From assembly GCA_028066055.1 (NCBI GenBank), contig JALCBY010000001.1, forward strand, positions 204,198-268,197: a stretch of DNA of 64,000 nucleotides. The letters run 5' to 3'. Below are positions 45,277 to 54,758 of this stretch, in pieces (within the stretch, counting starts at the first letter, position 1; the number at the start of each line of letters is the position of its first letter). The position numbers were made by a program, and so were the translations under genes. Below the pieces are notes generated by a model, which had not been told where the DNA came from, ran no database searches, and saw only the letters and a program-made list of their open reading frames with translations. This DNA is from Hyphomicrobiaceae bacterium. GTDB lineage: Bacteria > Pseudomonadota > Alphaproteobacteria > Rhizobiales > Methyloligellaceae.

Positions 45277-46974
45277 TTAGGAACCCAGCGAGATTCTCTG
45301 ACTCTTGTTCAACTTGACTGCTTCGCGCCAAGGCACCAGCGAAAACTCCCCGCCCCTCTGCACAACGATAAAGCGCCCCGATGCCAGCGTGATCGATTTC
45401 ATCGCCTTCCCCTCCAACCGCTCGCCCGTTGCTGACGGCTGGCAAGTCAACCCAAGCTCTTTCGACAGCTTGCTTGCTACGCGGCGCACCTCCCGCGCTC
45501 GTAACGTTCGAAGTAAGTTTGCTTGTGCGATGAGCCGGCCGCCCTTCTCTGTGATCAATCCCTCTTTCATCAGCCATTGCTGCCGGGCACGCAGAGCCCG
45601 ATTGACCTCCGCGCCAAAGCCCTTGTCGCGATAGGGTTGTTGATCTTTCGCGAGGATCTTCCGATCAAGCCACGTCGCACCGTCCGTTGTCGCAAGTTCC
45701 CGAAACGCAACATGCGACTCAATGAACACTCTCGCGGGCACATGCTGACGAGTGTGCCCGCCCTGCCCCTGATCACGCCCTCGAAGTGTCACGACCATGT
45801 CCCTGGCTGGCGGATCGTATTTGCTCAAGCGTCCGACCTCTGCGTAGTGGAGTTTCCCGTCCGTCCCGTCGACGACCATGTAGTGATGATCCTGGAGCTC
45901 GTTTGAGAGGCCCATGGCAACGACCTTGCCCGTGACCTTGCTCGCCAAATTCTCCGCATCAAAGACCGCAAAGTCTGATGCACCGCGGTCAATGCCAGCT
46001 TCTTTCAGAACCCGCTGCATCGTTTTCATGATATCTCCGCGCTCGCCGAGCTGCCGCAGCACGGTCTCGGTCCGGTCGGCGAGCTTCCAGACGCCGGGCT
46101 TCAATTCCTCGGCCAGCCCCATGCTCTCAAGTTTGCGCAGTCGCCCCATGCGATGACTCCGCCATTGCGGGTTGAGCTTCGATGAAGATGAGATGGCTAG
46201 GATGCCAAGATCTGTATCGCGCAGGAGGGATCGGTCGAGCCGCGTCAGGCGTTCGGCCTGCACTTCCCGTTCGATCTTTTGATCAAGCTCGTGTTTCGTC
46301 TCCGGTCCGAGTTCGAGGGTCACGAGGTCACGGGCCCGGTCCCTGAGTCCATGTGAGAGATAGTCCCGCGCGATGACGAGGTCCTTGCCCAGATCGTCTT
46401 TACCGCGGACCACAATATGGGTGTGGGGATGGCCGGTATTGAAATGATCAACGGCCACCCAGTCGAGTTTGGTTCCGAGATCGTTTTCCGCCTGGCGCAT
46501 CAGATCCCGGACGAAAGGTTTCAGGTCCTCCATCGCGGCACCGTCTTCGAGTGCCACGATGAAACGGAACTGATGCCGGTCGCCTTGCGACCTCTCGATC
46601 AACGCCTTGCCGTCGGCTTCGTCCGCATCGGGACCGTAGAGCGTTCCTCGCTCGCCCTCCCGCGTGACCCCATCGCGCTGGATGTATTTGAGGTGGGCAC
46701 ACGCTGCACCGACATCGCCTGATTTGAACCGTGTAAACCGTGCCTTGATCACGACGCGCCGGCGCCCGACCGCGAAGCCCATGCCGCCTCGTGCCAACGC
46801 CGCCGAATAGCCCCGTCCCGATCGGCTGCCTGAGAAGAGTGACCGGCCGGCCCGCGACCGTGAATGCGTGGCCCGGCTCATGTCGCGGATCACACGCCTG
46901 AGGTAGCGCTCATTCTTGCGTCCGGGCGTTGACCTGATCCGCCCGAGCTTCGGTTGAAAGTCGTCTTCAGCCAT
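45277..46974 (-). CDS. Relaxase/mobilisation protein, DUF3363 (VirD2-like)
   Basis: A 565-residue protein of the rhizobial ICE relaxase type. An Arg/Ser-rich start precedes the relaxase core (VVIKARFTRFKSGDVGAACA, HLKYIQRDG), and the metal-binding His cluster is HFNTGHPHTHIVVRGKDD. The long C-terminal region is typical of DUF3363. It should nick oriT and pilot DNA through a type IV secretion channel. The ATG at MAEDDFQPKLG has GGAGA upstream. Coupling protein and most trb genes are missing from the window. Confidence 0.9.
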   Translation of the reverse strand: MAEDDFQPKLGRIRSTPGRKNERYLRRVIRDMSRATHSRSRAGRSLFSGSRSGRGYSAALARGGMGFAVGRRRVVIKARFTRFKSGDVGAACAHLKYIQRDGVTREGERGTLYGPDADEADGKALIERSQGDRHQFRFIVALEDGAAMEDLKPFVRDLMRQAENDLGTKLDWVAVDHFNTGHPHTHIVVRGKDDLGKDLVIARDYLSHGLRDRARDLVTLELGPETKHELDQKIEREVQAERLTRLDRSLLRDTDLGILAISSSSKLNPQWRSHRMGRLRKLESMGLAEELKPGVWKLADRTETVLRQLGERGDIMKTMQRVLKEAGIDRGASDFAVFDAENLASKVTGKVVAMGLSNELQDHHYMVVDGTDGKLHYAEVGRLSKYDPPARDMVVTLRGRDQGQGGHTRQHVPARVFIESHVAFRELATTDGATWLDRKILAKDQQPYRDKGFGAEVNRALRARQQWLMKEGLITEKGGRLIAQANLLRTLRAREVRRVASKLSKELGLTCQPSATGERLEGKAMKSITLASGRFIVVQRGGEFSLVPWREAVKLNKSQRISLGS

Positions 46975-47364
46975 CACTTTCTCCGCGCACGCATTTGCTC
47001 TCATGAGAGATTGGGATGGCGCGGTGCCCTGCCAAGATGGTGCCAAAAGCCTTCTGCGGCATCAGAGACTTGCGCGATGGACGGTGCCTGCCGCACAAAA
47101 CGCGCACCAAATTCTCTCAACGCATTCAATCGCTTGTGAGACGCCCCGCACTTCTTCTTTTATCTTGCTCTCCCGGCCTGAGATTTTCTCCCCTTTTTCA
47201 TCTATTCCCGTCCATTCCGGTCGTCTTTCCCGGCCACCGTGGTTGATGTTCATGCCAGACCGTGCAATCGCGGCAGTTTGCGGGATACATTCTTCATCGA
47301 ACTTGCCAAAAAGACATTGCTGGTGTGTGGTGGATTGCATGGGAATATCTTGTCGGGGGACTAG
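46975..47364. promoter_or_regulatory. Divergent spacer relaxase/MucR, possible oriT
   Basis: A 390-bp gene-free region between the divergent relaxase and MucR-type genes. It contains pyrimidine-rich stretches (TCTCCCCTTTTTCATC). In related elements oriT lies next to the relaxase gene, so this is the first place to look, but no nic site was recognised. Confidence 0.35.
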
Positions 47365-47769
47365 ATGACGGATCAATCAGATAAGACCGACATTGCAGCA
47401 TTGACGGCGGATATTGTCTCGGCCTACGTCAGCGGCAATGCGGTCACGGCAGCTGAAGTTCCAGCGCTGATTGAATCTGTCAGCCAATCGCTCGGTGAAA
47501 CTCGCAAGAAATCAACCCAACCCATGCGCATCGAGCGCGTGCCCGCCATCCCGGTAAACAAATCGGTCACCGGCGATTACATCGTCTGTCTGGAAGACGG
47601 CGCGAAGCTGAAGTCTCTCAAACGCCACCTTCGCGTAAAACATGCATTGAGTCCCGAGGAGTATCGCGAAAGGTGGGGCCTTCCGTCCGCTTATCCGATG
47701 GTCGCGCCGAATTACGCGTCCAAACGCTCAGCTCTGGCAAAGAAGATGGGATTGGGCCGGAAGCGATAA
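47365..47769 (+). CDS. MucR/Ros-family transcriptional regulator
   Basis: A 134-residue zinc-finger regulator. An N-terminal helical part (LTADIVSAYVSGNAVTAAEV) precedes the Ros/MucR core VCLEDGAKLKSLKRHLRVKH with a single C/H zinc site, then SPEEYRERWGLPSAYPMVAPNYA. The family silences AT-rich and exopolysaccharide genes in Alphaproteobacteria. An ATG with GGGGGAC upstream. Lying beside an AT-rich foreign gene cluster, it may act as a silencer of island genes. Confidence 0.93.
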   Translation: MTDQSDKTDIAALTADIVSAYVSGNAVTAAEVPALIESVSQSLGETRKKSTQPMRIERVPAIPVNKSVTGDYIVCLEDGAKLKSLKRHLRVKHALSPEEYRERWGLPSAYPMVAPNYASKRSALAKKMGLGRKR

Positions 47770-47829
47770 CAGTCGAACCCTTGACCCGACGAACTGATCC
47801 CTGCGCCGGTCTGCTGCAAGGCAGTGCGG

Positions 47830-48714
47830 TTATCCTTTGCGATAAACATAAAACGTCGACCAGCAGATGAGCAGTGCACCGGCAATGAGATAGATGCTTG
47901 GAACCTCAGAAAAGATGAGGATCCCTGCGAAAAAGACCAATGGCAGCCGCATGAAGTCGAGCGCCATCACAAACGACGCATCGGCGCATGAAAACGCGCG
48001 CGTGAGTGTGACGTGTACGAGCATCGCGATTGGGCCGAGCGCTATTAGGTAAGGCCAATACTCCGGTTGTGGCCAGGTCCATGTCAGGACCGCGGGGATC
48101 AGCGCCACGCTCGTCATAATGAGTGTCGAGATGAAGACCACCTTATCGGGATCATCTTTGGTCGTCAGCATTTTCGTTACAAGCGCGCCGAAGCCCATCA
48201 AGAATGCATTGGCGAGAGCAAGCCATGCCCCGATCTCAACGACATCGATACCGGGCCGCAAAATAATGAGGATGCCGACAAAACCTACAAGCAGTGAGAG
48301 CCAACGGCGGCGACTGACGTCTTCCTTGAGAATAAGGACGGCCAGCACGGCCGTGATCAGCGGCGCGACATAACTGATGGCGGTCACCACAGCGACAGGC
48401 GCGAAGGCAAGCGACCAGAACCATATGGACATCGCTGCCAGGCTGATTGTCGAGCGAATTCCGTATGTCCAGATCTGATCTGTCTGGAAGAACCCGCGCC
48501 CTCTCACAATGACCCAGGGGAGGAAGCAAATGAGGGCAAAGAAAAGGCGGAAAAAGTTGAGCTGGAGAGGATTCAATTCTGTCTGTGCCGTATACCTCCC
48601 CAGGGAGATGTACACCGCAAAAAATATGGATGACAGTATCATCCAAATTACACATTTCGTTTTTTGGTCGAGTGAAGAAAACAGGCGGAAGTCACTTAAA
48701 TATTTCACGTTCAT
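47830..48714 (-). CDS. EamA/DMT-family exporter
   Basis: A 294-residue membrane protein with ten helices in two EamA repeats (CVIWMILSSIFFAVYISLG; WLALANAFLMGFGALVTKML). The family exports amino acids, metabolites and small natural products. It is the last gene of the six-gene minus-strand operon, and the start overlaps the end of the GNAT-like gene. Its likely job is release of the pathway product. An ATG ten codons upstream is a second possible start. Confidence 0.88.
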   Translation of the reverse strand: MNVKYLSDFRLFSSLDQKTKCVIWMILSSIFFAVYISLGRYTAQTELNPLQLNFFRLFFALICFLPWVIVRGRGFFQTDQIWTYGIRSTISLAAMSIWFWSLAFAPVAVVTAISYVAPLITAVLAVLILKEDVSRRRWLSLLVGFVGILIILRPGIDVVEIGAWLALANAFLMGFGALVTKMLTTKDDPDKVVFISTLIMTSVALIPAVLTWTWPQPEYWPYLIALGPIAMLVHVTLTRAFSCADASFVMALDFMRLPLVFFAGILIFSEVPSIYLIAGALLICWSTFYVYRKG

Positions 48715-49450
48715 CCAATTCACCAACAAACAATATAGCCGCATCTAAATGTTCTATTATTGGCTGTCCATAAAATATCTCGTCCAGCCTCTTATCCTCT
48801 ATGTGACGGGGTATGTGATATTGGGTTCCGTCTTCGAACGCGTTACGCATTCCGAGGGTCGGTATTTCAAGTGTTTTGCGGGGATAGATGACTTCCCTCA
48901 TTCCAACGGCAATTCGAATGAGATCGGGATGGTATTTGCCGTAGACGAGGTCCGGCGCCAGTCGTTTGGTGTACTTTTCCAGTGCCTGCCACCCGACAGG
49001 GGTCCGCGTCCGCCCGCAATAGTAGATCTGTTTCTCGCCAAAACGATCGATCGCATATTGCACTATCACCCGAGTGATCTGGCGATAAAGCTGCCGCCCC
49101 TGATACTTTGGCGTGATTTGCGAAAACCAACGGTGGATCACCGGGGAATCATCAATCTCGATCAGTCGATAGAGTGAGTAGCCAATCGCCCGCCCGCAAT
49201 CTTCCAGAACGACCAATCCGACATTGTCGGAAAAAACTGGCGGCTCGAGTTTTGAGAAAAACGGTTGCTGCGGCATGTGCCATAGCTTTCGCGTCAACGT
49301 CTCCAGCAGGCCATAAATTCTATCCCTATTGTACCGCCCGTGGATCTTGGTGAGTGGTGTTACGTGGATGAGGCCTATTCTATCTTGTAACCTGGAACTT
49401 CCGAACTCTCTCCACTCCGGCTGTATGTCCACACACTCCTCGAACATCAT
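48692..49450 (-). CDS. GNAT-like acyltransferase
   Basis: About 252 residues. The middle part looks like a GNAT core: VVLEDCGRAIGYSLYRLIE (strands 2-4), then ITPKYQGRQLYRQITRVIVQ (acyl-CoA pyrophosphate loop Q-G-R-x-L) and QIYYCGRTRTPVGWQALEKY. The flanks are unique. It probably acylates the pathway product or an intermediate. It starts near the CoA-transferase stop and overlaps the exporter. Close ATGs and an upstream GTG leave the exact start open. Confidence 0.65.
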   Translation of the reverse strand: MMFEECVDIQPEWREFGSSRLQDRIGLIHVTPLTKIHGRYNRDRIYGLLETLTRKLWHMPQQPFFSKLEPPVFSDNVGLVVLEDCGRAIGYSLYRLIEIDDSPVIHRWFSQITPKYQGRQLYRQITRVIVQYAIDRFGEKQIYYCGRTRTPVGWQALEKYTKRLAPDLVYGKYHPDLIRIAVGMREVIYPRKTLEIPTLGMRNAFEDGTQYHIPRHIEDKRLDEIFYGQPIIEHLDAAILFVGELDEREIFK

Positions 49451-49476
49451 ACCCTCATGCCCAAATTGAACGTCAC

Positions 49477-50652
49477 CTAACACTGGGACACATGCTCGTC
49501 TGGATGAATTCCGGCCAGAACTGCAGACGTATGCTGTCCAAGTTTTGGCGCGGTGAGGCCAAACGCCGGCGCGTCACCATTGAAGCGGAAGCCCGGACCG
49601 GGCAGCGAAATCGGTCCTCCTGCAACGTGAAGACCCTGGCTTCTCACGACGAACTCTCTGCTCTTGATCTGATCAAGGTCGAACACGTCTTTCAGGGTCA
49701 AAATCTCTGATGCCACAATCTTCGATCTTTGGAATTTAGCTATCCAGTAGGTGCATTTTTTCATCGAGAGAATGGACTCGATATGTTTCGACAATTCTTG
49801 GCGATTTTCGATGCGCCTGGACGCCGAGCTGTATTCCGGTCGGTCAATCCATTCAGGGTGCTGCAACACGTGGCAGAGACGTTCGAATTCGGCCTGGCTG
49901 TTGATTGCAATATTGATCAGACCATCCTGCGTTCTGAAGGCTCCGGAGGGTGATGAGGCGGAATTATCGTTTCCTACCCGCTTCAATTCTACTTCGGTAT
50001 TGAGGGCATTGAATGCCGGCCAGCACATTGCCGACAACATGGCCTCGAGCATCGAAATGTCGATGAAACAAGCATTTTTCTCTCTTGGTTCAGATAGCGT
50101 CGCAGCGATGGCCATTGCGGCTGTCAGCCCGGCGATGATATCTGCGACGGGAAATCCGACCCGGCAGGGCTTCTCGTCTGGAAAGCCTGTCATATGCATA
50201 AGTCCGGAAATGCCCTGTATGACCTGATCATAGGCCCCCAAGCCGCTCATCGGTCCAGACTGCCCAAACCCTGAGATGGAGCAATAGATCAGGCTCTGGT
50301 TGTGCTTCTTGAGCTGGTTGAACCCCAATCCAAGCTTGCCCATTACTCCTGGACGAAAGTTCTCAACCAACACGTCTGATTTTCGCGTCAATTCCAGGAA
50401 CGCTTGGCGGTCACGCTTGTTCTTCAGGTCGAGCGTGACAGATTTCTTTCCAGCATTTATCGCTGTGAAAAAGCCACCGAGACCGATCTCATTCATCTCG
50501 CTCACGCCTCCCAGATAGCGTGATGCATCACCGCGGCCGGGTTTTTCCACCTTGATGACCTCAGCACCCAACAGCAGCAGCTGATGTGTGCAGAACGGGC
50601 CAGACAGGATGGTGGTCAGATCCAGTATCTGAATACCGGCGAGCGGTCTCAT
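49477..50652 (-). CDS. CoA-transferase family III (CaiB/BaiF)
   Basis: A 391-residue enzyme: RPLAGIQILDLTTILSGPFC at the start, then LLGAEVIKVEKPGRGDASR, KSVTLDLKN, VENFRPGVMGKLGLG, and ISGFGQSGPMSGLGAYDQVI, which holds the Asp that forms the acyl-enzyme anhydride in this family. It moves CoA between two acids and so could activate an acid for the GNAT-like enzyme. The ATG has a strong GGGAGGAG site and overlaps the preceding gene by ATGA. Confidence 0.92.
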   Translation of the reverse strand: MRPLAGIQILDLTTILSGPFCTHQLLLLGAEVIKVEKPGRGDASRYLGGVSEMNEIGLGGFFTAINAGKKSVTLDLKNKRDRQAFLELTRKSDVLVENFRPGVMGKLGLGFNQLKKHNQSLIYCSISGFGQSGPMSGLGAYDQVIQGISGLMHMTGFPDEKPCRVGFPVADIIAGLTAAMAIAATLSEPREKNACFIDISMLEAMLSAMCWPAFNALNTEVELKRVGNDNSASSPSGAFRTQDGLINIAINSQAEFERLCHVLQHPEWIDRPEYSSASRRIENRQELSKHIESILSMKKCTYWIAKFQRSKIVASEILTLKDVFDLDQIKSREFVVRSQGLHVAGGPISLPGPGFRFNGDAPAFGLTAPKLGQHTSAVLAGIHPDEHVSQC

Positions 50653-52376
50653 CGATATCTCCTCCCGCCTTCCAGACCCTCGAAATTCGACCAATTATTA
50701 TTCTGGCGTTTTGATGAGGTCTGGTCGCACAACCAAAGAGCTCTTGGTTCATCGCTCAGAGGGTTTTCTGAAGTGGCGCAACGACTGAGTGGCGCGTATC
50801 CAAGTTCTGACAGAAGTTTGGCAGAGGCCAACTGATCTGGGTTCGCCATTGCGATCGATGGCTTGGAACCATGGGGAAATTGGCGGCAATAACGGTGAAC
50901 CTCGGCGGACAATGCGTCGTCAAGTCTATCGCAGACGGCAGCGAATTTTAGAACTCTCGATATGTTCTTATTGCTTCTTGATTTCAGCTCCTTTGATTCT
51001 GAACAAGTCAGGTGGGAGAAACCAGATAAGTACAAGTTTCGATTTGAATTTTTCACGCAGTAGAACTCGTCGCAGCCCATGACAAGAGTTTGGAGCGCCG
51101 CCTCCATTTCCGCGGAGCCAATACCCATCCTCCAAAAGGTTCTTCCGCCTGCCCGTTTGTTTTCGACAAAGACCGAGTCAAAAAAAGACCCTTCGCTTGG
51201 TCCATGTTGTCTGACGAGCTCACAAAGCGACAAATACAGCTTCTCAAACATCGCCCCCGTAAGCTGATCGGTGGACACCAATTCGATCCGCTCTCCCCGA
51301 ACGGCACTCAAAAACAAGACGCCCGGCCGCGCCACCGCCCGTTGGCAAAACGCGAGACGGGCTCTCCGATCAGTCGGGGCTTGCTCATGCCTCGGATCGC
51401 CGGTGTTACAGCGGCGATGAGATCTCTCAAACAGCTCCACGACTGAACCGTAGGCCTCGTCCCTGCTCACGTCTTTTACGAGTTTGATATTCCCACTCTT
51501 GCATGGGCGAAAGTGCGTCTCGCCGCGAACTCGTAGCGGTTTGCGTCGCACTGTGATTTCGCCAACCTCATACGACTTGACGATGCGCTGATTGAATAGA
51601 GATAGGACGGGTAAATGGTCGATGAGCGGCAGGTCGGACCCGTGCTGGCGCATCATCCCGACGAGATCTTTGAGAATGATCTCTGCCTTACCCTTGTATG
51701 AAGCAAGGTTGACGAGCGTATCAGAATCCATGCGCGTCTGGCGGCAGGTGCTGAGCGGAAACACGCTCATCGGAATTCCGCTGTCAAAAACGGTCTTTGC
51801 AGATGAGGGATCGAACCACACGTTAAAGTCTGTTCGCGAAGTGTCGTGATAGGTGTGCGGGAAATGACCACACATTGCATGAATCGAAGCGATCTTTTGC
51901 GCAATTCTGCGATCGAACCTTATCGCGTTGGCTAATGCCATCATAGGCGCGAGAGAAACGACACGCAGCCGACCTGCGTACTTATCGGCCAATTCGCAGA
52001 TCAGTTCTTTCCCATCGATGGAACTGTTGGCCGAACGCATTGCACCATTCCTAAGGCGCGGTCTGTGAGACTTGCCAAAGGCGCCGATGAACGAACGGAA
52101 ACCGCATGCGACAGCCTGGATGGCGCGTCGCCTGTTTATGTTTGGAATGGGGTCCTTGTTGACAGCGATCGCGATCTCATCCTGATTTCGGAACGGCATC
52201 ATCGCGATCGTCGCGAAGATGTTGAATAACGACTCGTGACTCCACGTGTTTCCGTTCTCGGCAACTATTCCGACGACATCGATATTCGGAATTAAGCTGA
52301 GAAGCGAAACTGCCTGGAAGTCATCGCTTGGAAAGTTCAGATCGGTGATGACGACTATTTTTATCCTTTCCATCAT
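50649..52376 (-). CDS. Nucleoside-hydrolase-like domain fused to GNAT-like C-terminus
   Basis: A 575-residue fusion. The N-terminal 270 residues resemble inosine/uridine-preferring nucleoside hydrolases: IVVITDLNFPSDDFQAVSLL stands where D-x-D-x-x-x-D-D binds calcium, though the second Asp is Asn; VVGIVAENGNTW and VSLAPMMALANAIR follow. The C-terminal 300 residues are less clear and end with a GNAT-like NPDQLASAKLLSELGYAPL. Such a pairing is not one I know. It could act on a ribosylated or N-glycosidic intermediate. ATGA overlaps on both sides place it inside the operon. Confidence 0.72.
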   Translation of the reverse strand: MMERIKIVVITDLNFPSDDFQAVSLLSLIPNIDVVGIVAENGNTWSHESLFNIFATIAMMPFRNQDEIAIAVNKDPIPNINRRRAIQAVACGFRSFIGAFGKSHRPRLRNGAMRSANSSIDGKELICELADKYAGRLRVVSLAPMMALANAIRFDRRIAQKIASIHAMCGHFPHTYHDTSRTDFNVWFDPSSAKTVFDSGIPMSVFPLSTCRQTRMDSDTLVNLASYKGKAEIILKDLVGMMRQHGSDLPLIDHLPVLSLFNQRIVKSYEVGEITVRRKPLRVRGETHFRPCKSGNIKLVKDVSRDEAYGSVVELFERSHRRCNTGDPRHEQAPTDRRARLAFCQRAVARPGVLFLSAVRGERIELVSTDQLTGAMFEKLYLSLCELVRQHGPSEGSFFDSVFVENKRAGGRTFWRMGIGSAEMEAALQTLVMGCDEFYCVKNSNRNLYLSGFSHLTCSESKELKSRSNKNISRVLKFAAVCDRLDDALSAEVHRYCRQFPHGSKPSIAMANPDQLASAKLLSELGYAPLSRCATSENPLSDEPRALWLCDQTSSKRQNNNWSNFEGLEGGRRYR

Positions 52377-54145
52377 CAACCTGCCGACAGAATCTCGGTG
52401 ATTTCAGATTTTTTGGCGAGCAGTTCCTGCTTAGATCTGCCAAAAACTGTGACGCGCCTTGAGGAGAAATGGACGCCATCGCCGGTCGACATTCGTGACT
52501 TCAGGACTGCGATTTCTTCTTTGCCGAGTGGGAACTCTTCCGAAACACCTTTGGTTCGTATGCGCGATGACCCGATTGGCCGGAAGGTTGCAACATTGGC
52601 TAGGTCAAGAAGGACGTTTCGCTCGGAAACCACCATGCTCATGCGAAGCGTTGCCGAAATCCTTGGATTGACCTCCAAGAAATAGAGTTTCCCGTCCTTG
52701 TAGATGAGCTCGATTTCGTAAATACCCCATGATCGGATCTGCGCGGCATAAGACTTGGCAACATCCATTGCCTGGCGGACATCAAAGTCACCCTCACAGC
52801 TTCTGGTCAGGGGAAACCGACGTTCACGAAGGGCCGGATGAGGTTTGTTGGGGAGCGATTTTCCCTTGCCAACGGGATGATAAATATGTGCCGAGTTCCG
52901 CGGCCCCAATATCAGATTCACCGATATCTCATCCCCAGAGATGAATGGCTGGAGCAGATACTCGCGCGTCTTTTCAGATTTTTCGAATTTTCTGAGGTCA
53001 TTGTCATTGCCGATTACGATGTTGGATACACCTTCGGTCCCGGAGATCTTCTTGGCTAAAATCGTATGGTCGCCAGCTTGCGCCAAATATTCTGCTGCGG
53101 ACTCGATGGAGAATTCAGGTATCGGTGTCAGGCCAGAGATCGTCTGTGCGTGGGTCGCCATAAGATGTTTGTCATGCGCAATTTTTGCGGCAAATACGTT
53201 GTGCGCCATTATGTTTCGCGCGTTTTCAGCGAGTTCGGCGTCACGAAACAAGGTATCGTGAGTGCTCAATAATACCGCCGGGTCACCCTGTCGAAGCTTG
53301 GTTGGAGGTGCCTCCCCATTTTCCCAAAAAGCGATCGACGCATCGAATGCATCTGATTGGACAAATGGTTCAATCCAGGCCGCGAGCGAACGTGCTGCAA
53401 GCACATATGAGACACTCGGACGCCTTACGCCGATGATTGCAGGCGATGTTATCGACCTCTTGCGAAGTCCACCTTTTTCTCCCACTTTTGGTTTTTGCCT
53501 GACAAACGCGCGGCTGATGTCGTTGACCGTTATGCCGGCAACAGCCTGTCTGAAGATGTATTTGTTCACGGCGGCATCTCGCGTTCGCGGCAGCTCGTCT
53601 GACATTTCGTTCGATGTTTTGAGCAGAACGAATGATGGCCCATCTGCAGCGTCAAAGATCTCAGCAACGGACAACAGCTCTGACCACTCCTGTGCTCTGA
53701 GGACGTTTGTGATGCCGCTACCGTAGGCTATCGTGGCAAGGTCCGTGCCGTAGGCTGTGTGCGTTGGTTGAAAACCGCACTCGCCGTAGTGCTCGTTGTC
53801 GATACAGACGACAATCAGATTTGCAGGACTAAGAACGCCGACGACCGCAAGGCTACCGAGGTTCATTAAAAGCTCGCCGTCGCCGGTGACGACCACAATT
53901 CTTCTGCTTGGCTGCGTCAATGCAAGACCCAACCCAACCGAGACCGCACAGCCCATTGCACCATCGAGCGGAAACACGATCGGACTATCAGAACCAACAG
54001 CGGCCAAAACATCACTCTTGGCCGCTCCTATTCCCGTTATGAAAAGGTCATCGGCGCGCCCCTGAAGCAAACTAACGATCGCTTTACGCCGGTTTAGACG
54101 TGGCTTAACAGCCTTTCCAACTTCAAATGCTGGCAGTTTACTCAT
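52376..54145 (-). CDS. ThDP decarboxylase beta subunit fused to ATP-grasp ligase
   Basis: A 589-residue fusion. Residues 1-190 are a ThDP-binding PP domain as in sulfopyruvate/phosphonopyruvate decarboxylase beta subunits (PLDGAMGCAVSVGLG, GDGELLMNLGSLA at 88-100, CIDNEHYGECG). After a variable linker, residues about 300-530 form an ATP-grasp domain (ILAKKISGTEGVSNIVIG, YLLQPFISGDEISVNLI, EIELIYKDGKLYFLEVNPRI with the metal-binding Glu and Asn). The protein could make an aldehyde from a 2-oxo acid and also join a carboxylate to an amine with ATP. AAGAGGG precedes the ATG. Confidence 0.85.
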   Translation of the reverse strand: MSKLPAFEVGKAVKPRLNRRKAIVSLLQGRADDLFITGIGAAKSDVLAAVGSDSPIVFPLDGAMGCAVSVGLGLALTQPSRRIVVVTGDGELLMNLGSLAVVGVLSPANLIVVCIDNEHYGECGFQPTHTAYGTDLATIAYGSGITNVLRAQEWSELLSVAEIFDAADGPSFVLLKTSNEMSDELPRTRDAAVNKYIFRQAVAGITVNDISRAFVRQKPKVGEKGGLRKRSITSPAIIGVRRPSVSYVLAARSLAAWIEPFVQSDAFDASIAFWENGEAPPTKLRQGDPAVLLSTHDTLFRDAELAENARNIMAHNVFAAKIAHDKHLMATHAQTISGLTPIPEFSIESAAEYLAQAGDHTILAKKISGTEGVSNIVIGNDNDLRKFEKSEKTREYLLQPFISGDEISVNLILGPRNSAHIYHPVGKGKSLPNKPHPALRERRFPLTRSCEGDFDVRQAMDVAKSYAAQIRSWGIYEIELIYKDGKLYFLEVNPRISATLRMSMVVSERNVLLDLANVATFRPIGSSRIRTKGVSEEFPLGKEEIAVLKSRMSTGDGVHFSSRRVTVFGRSKQELLAKKSEITEILSAG

Positions 54146-54197
54146 GGCGCCCTCTTACTCATATTCAACAGACTGACTGTTGCTCGAAACAATCGAT

Positions 54198-54758
54198 TTA
54201 GAACTTTTTGGCCCCCAACAGCTTTTGGCCCAACAGGACCGCTACGGAGAGTTCGGACTGTATGTTCATAACCAATGACGCTTTGATTGTTTGCTCGACG
54301 TCTTTTTCATCATCAATGCAGAGACAGGTAATGCCGCTCGCCTCCAACACGGTTCGCGTCGCCTGTCCCATGGGAACCTGCATAGGATTTCCTTCGCCGA
54401 AGTCGCCGCGCATACTGACCAGAGTGAAAAAGGGAAATCCGCCTCCCTTCACCAACGCCAGGGCGTTGACGCAGTTGCCCACACCACTGCTCTGCATCAG
54501 GAGCACACTCCTGCCACCGCCCAAATGCGCGCCGATCGAAATGCCAACACCTTCTTCCTCAGTGGACAGGGGGATTGAGTACACATCCGGGTCAGAGGCG
54601 CTCCACTCAATCAGCTGCGCGTGTCCCGCATCGGGAACATAAGAGAAGTGGGTCACACCGGCATCTTTCAGAAGATCGTATACCTTTCTCTGCCAACTCT
54701 TGATTGCCTTTGGTCTTTCTTCAAATCTGCTGTCTTCCGGGATGTAACTCACTGACAT
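54198..54758 (-). CDS. ThDP decarboxylase alpha subunit (ComD/phosphonopyruvate decarboxylase N-half-like)
   Basis: A 186-residue protein equal to the Pyr half of a split ThDP decarboxylase: VYDLLKDAGVTHFSYVPDAG, the cofactor-activating Glu in LSTEEEGVGISIGAHLGG (67-69), SVLLMQSSGVGNCVNAL and FFTLVSMRGDFGEGNP. The same blocks occur in sulfopyruvate decarboxylase ComD and phosphonopyruvate decarboxylase. It must pair with the beta-like domain encoded 52 bp downstream. It is the first gene of the operon and follows a very AT-rich leader. Confidence 0.88.
   Translation of the reverse strand: MSVSYIPEDSRFEERPKAIKSWQRKVYDLLKDAGVTHFSYVPDAGHAQLIEWSASDPDVYSIPLSTEEEGVGISIGAHLGGGRSVLLMQSSGVGNCVNALALVKGGGFPFFTLVSMRGDFGEGNPMQVPMGQATRTVLEASGITCLCIDDEKDVEQTIKASLVMNIQSELSVAVLLGQKLLGAKKF

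Noticed and set aside
44951-45577. Minus-strand frame between relaxase and methyltransferase
   Set aside because: Overlaps 300 bp of the relaxase coding region in another frame; composition is unlike a protein and there is no ribosome site.
46975-47364. Definite oriT call next to the relaxase gene
   Set aside because: The place is right, but no inverted repeat plus nic-like sequence could be recognised.
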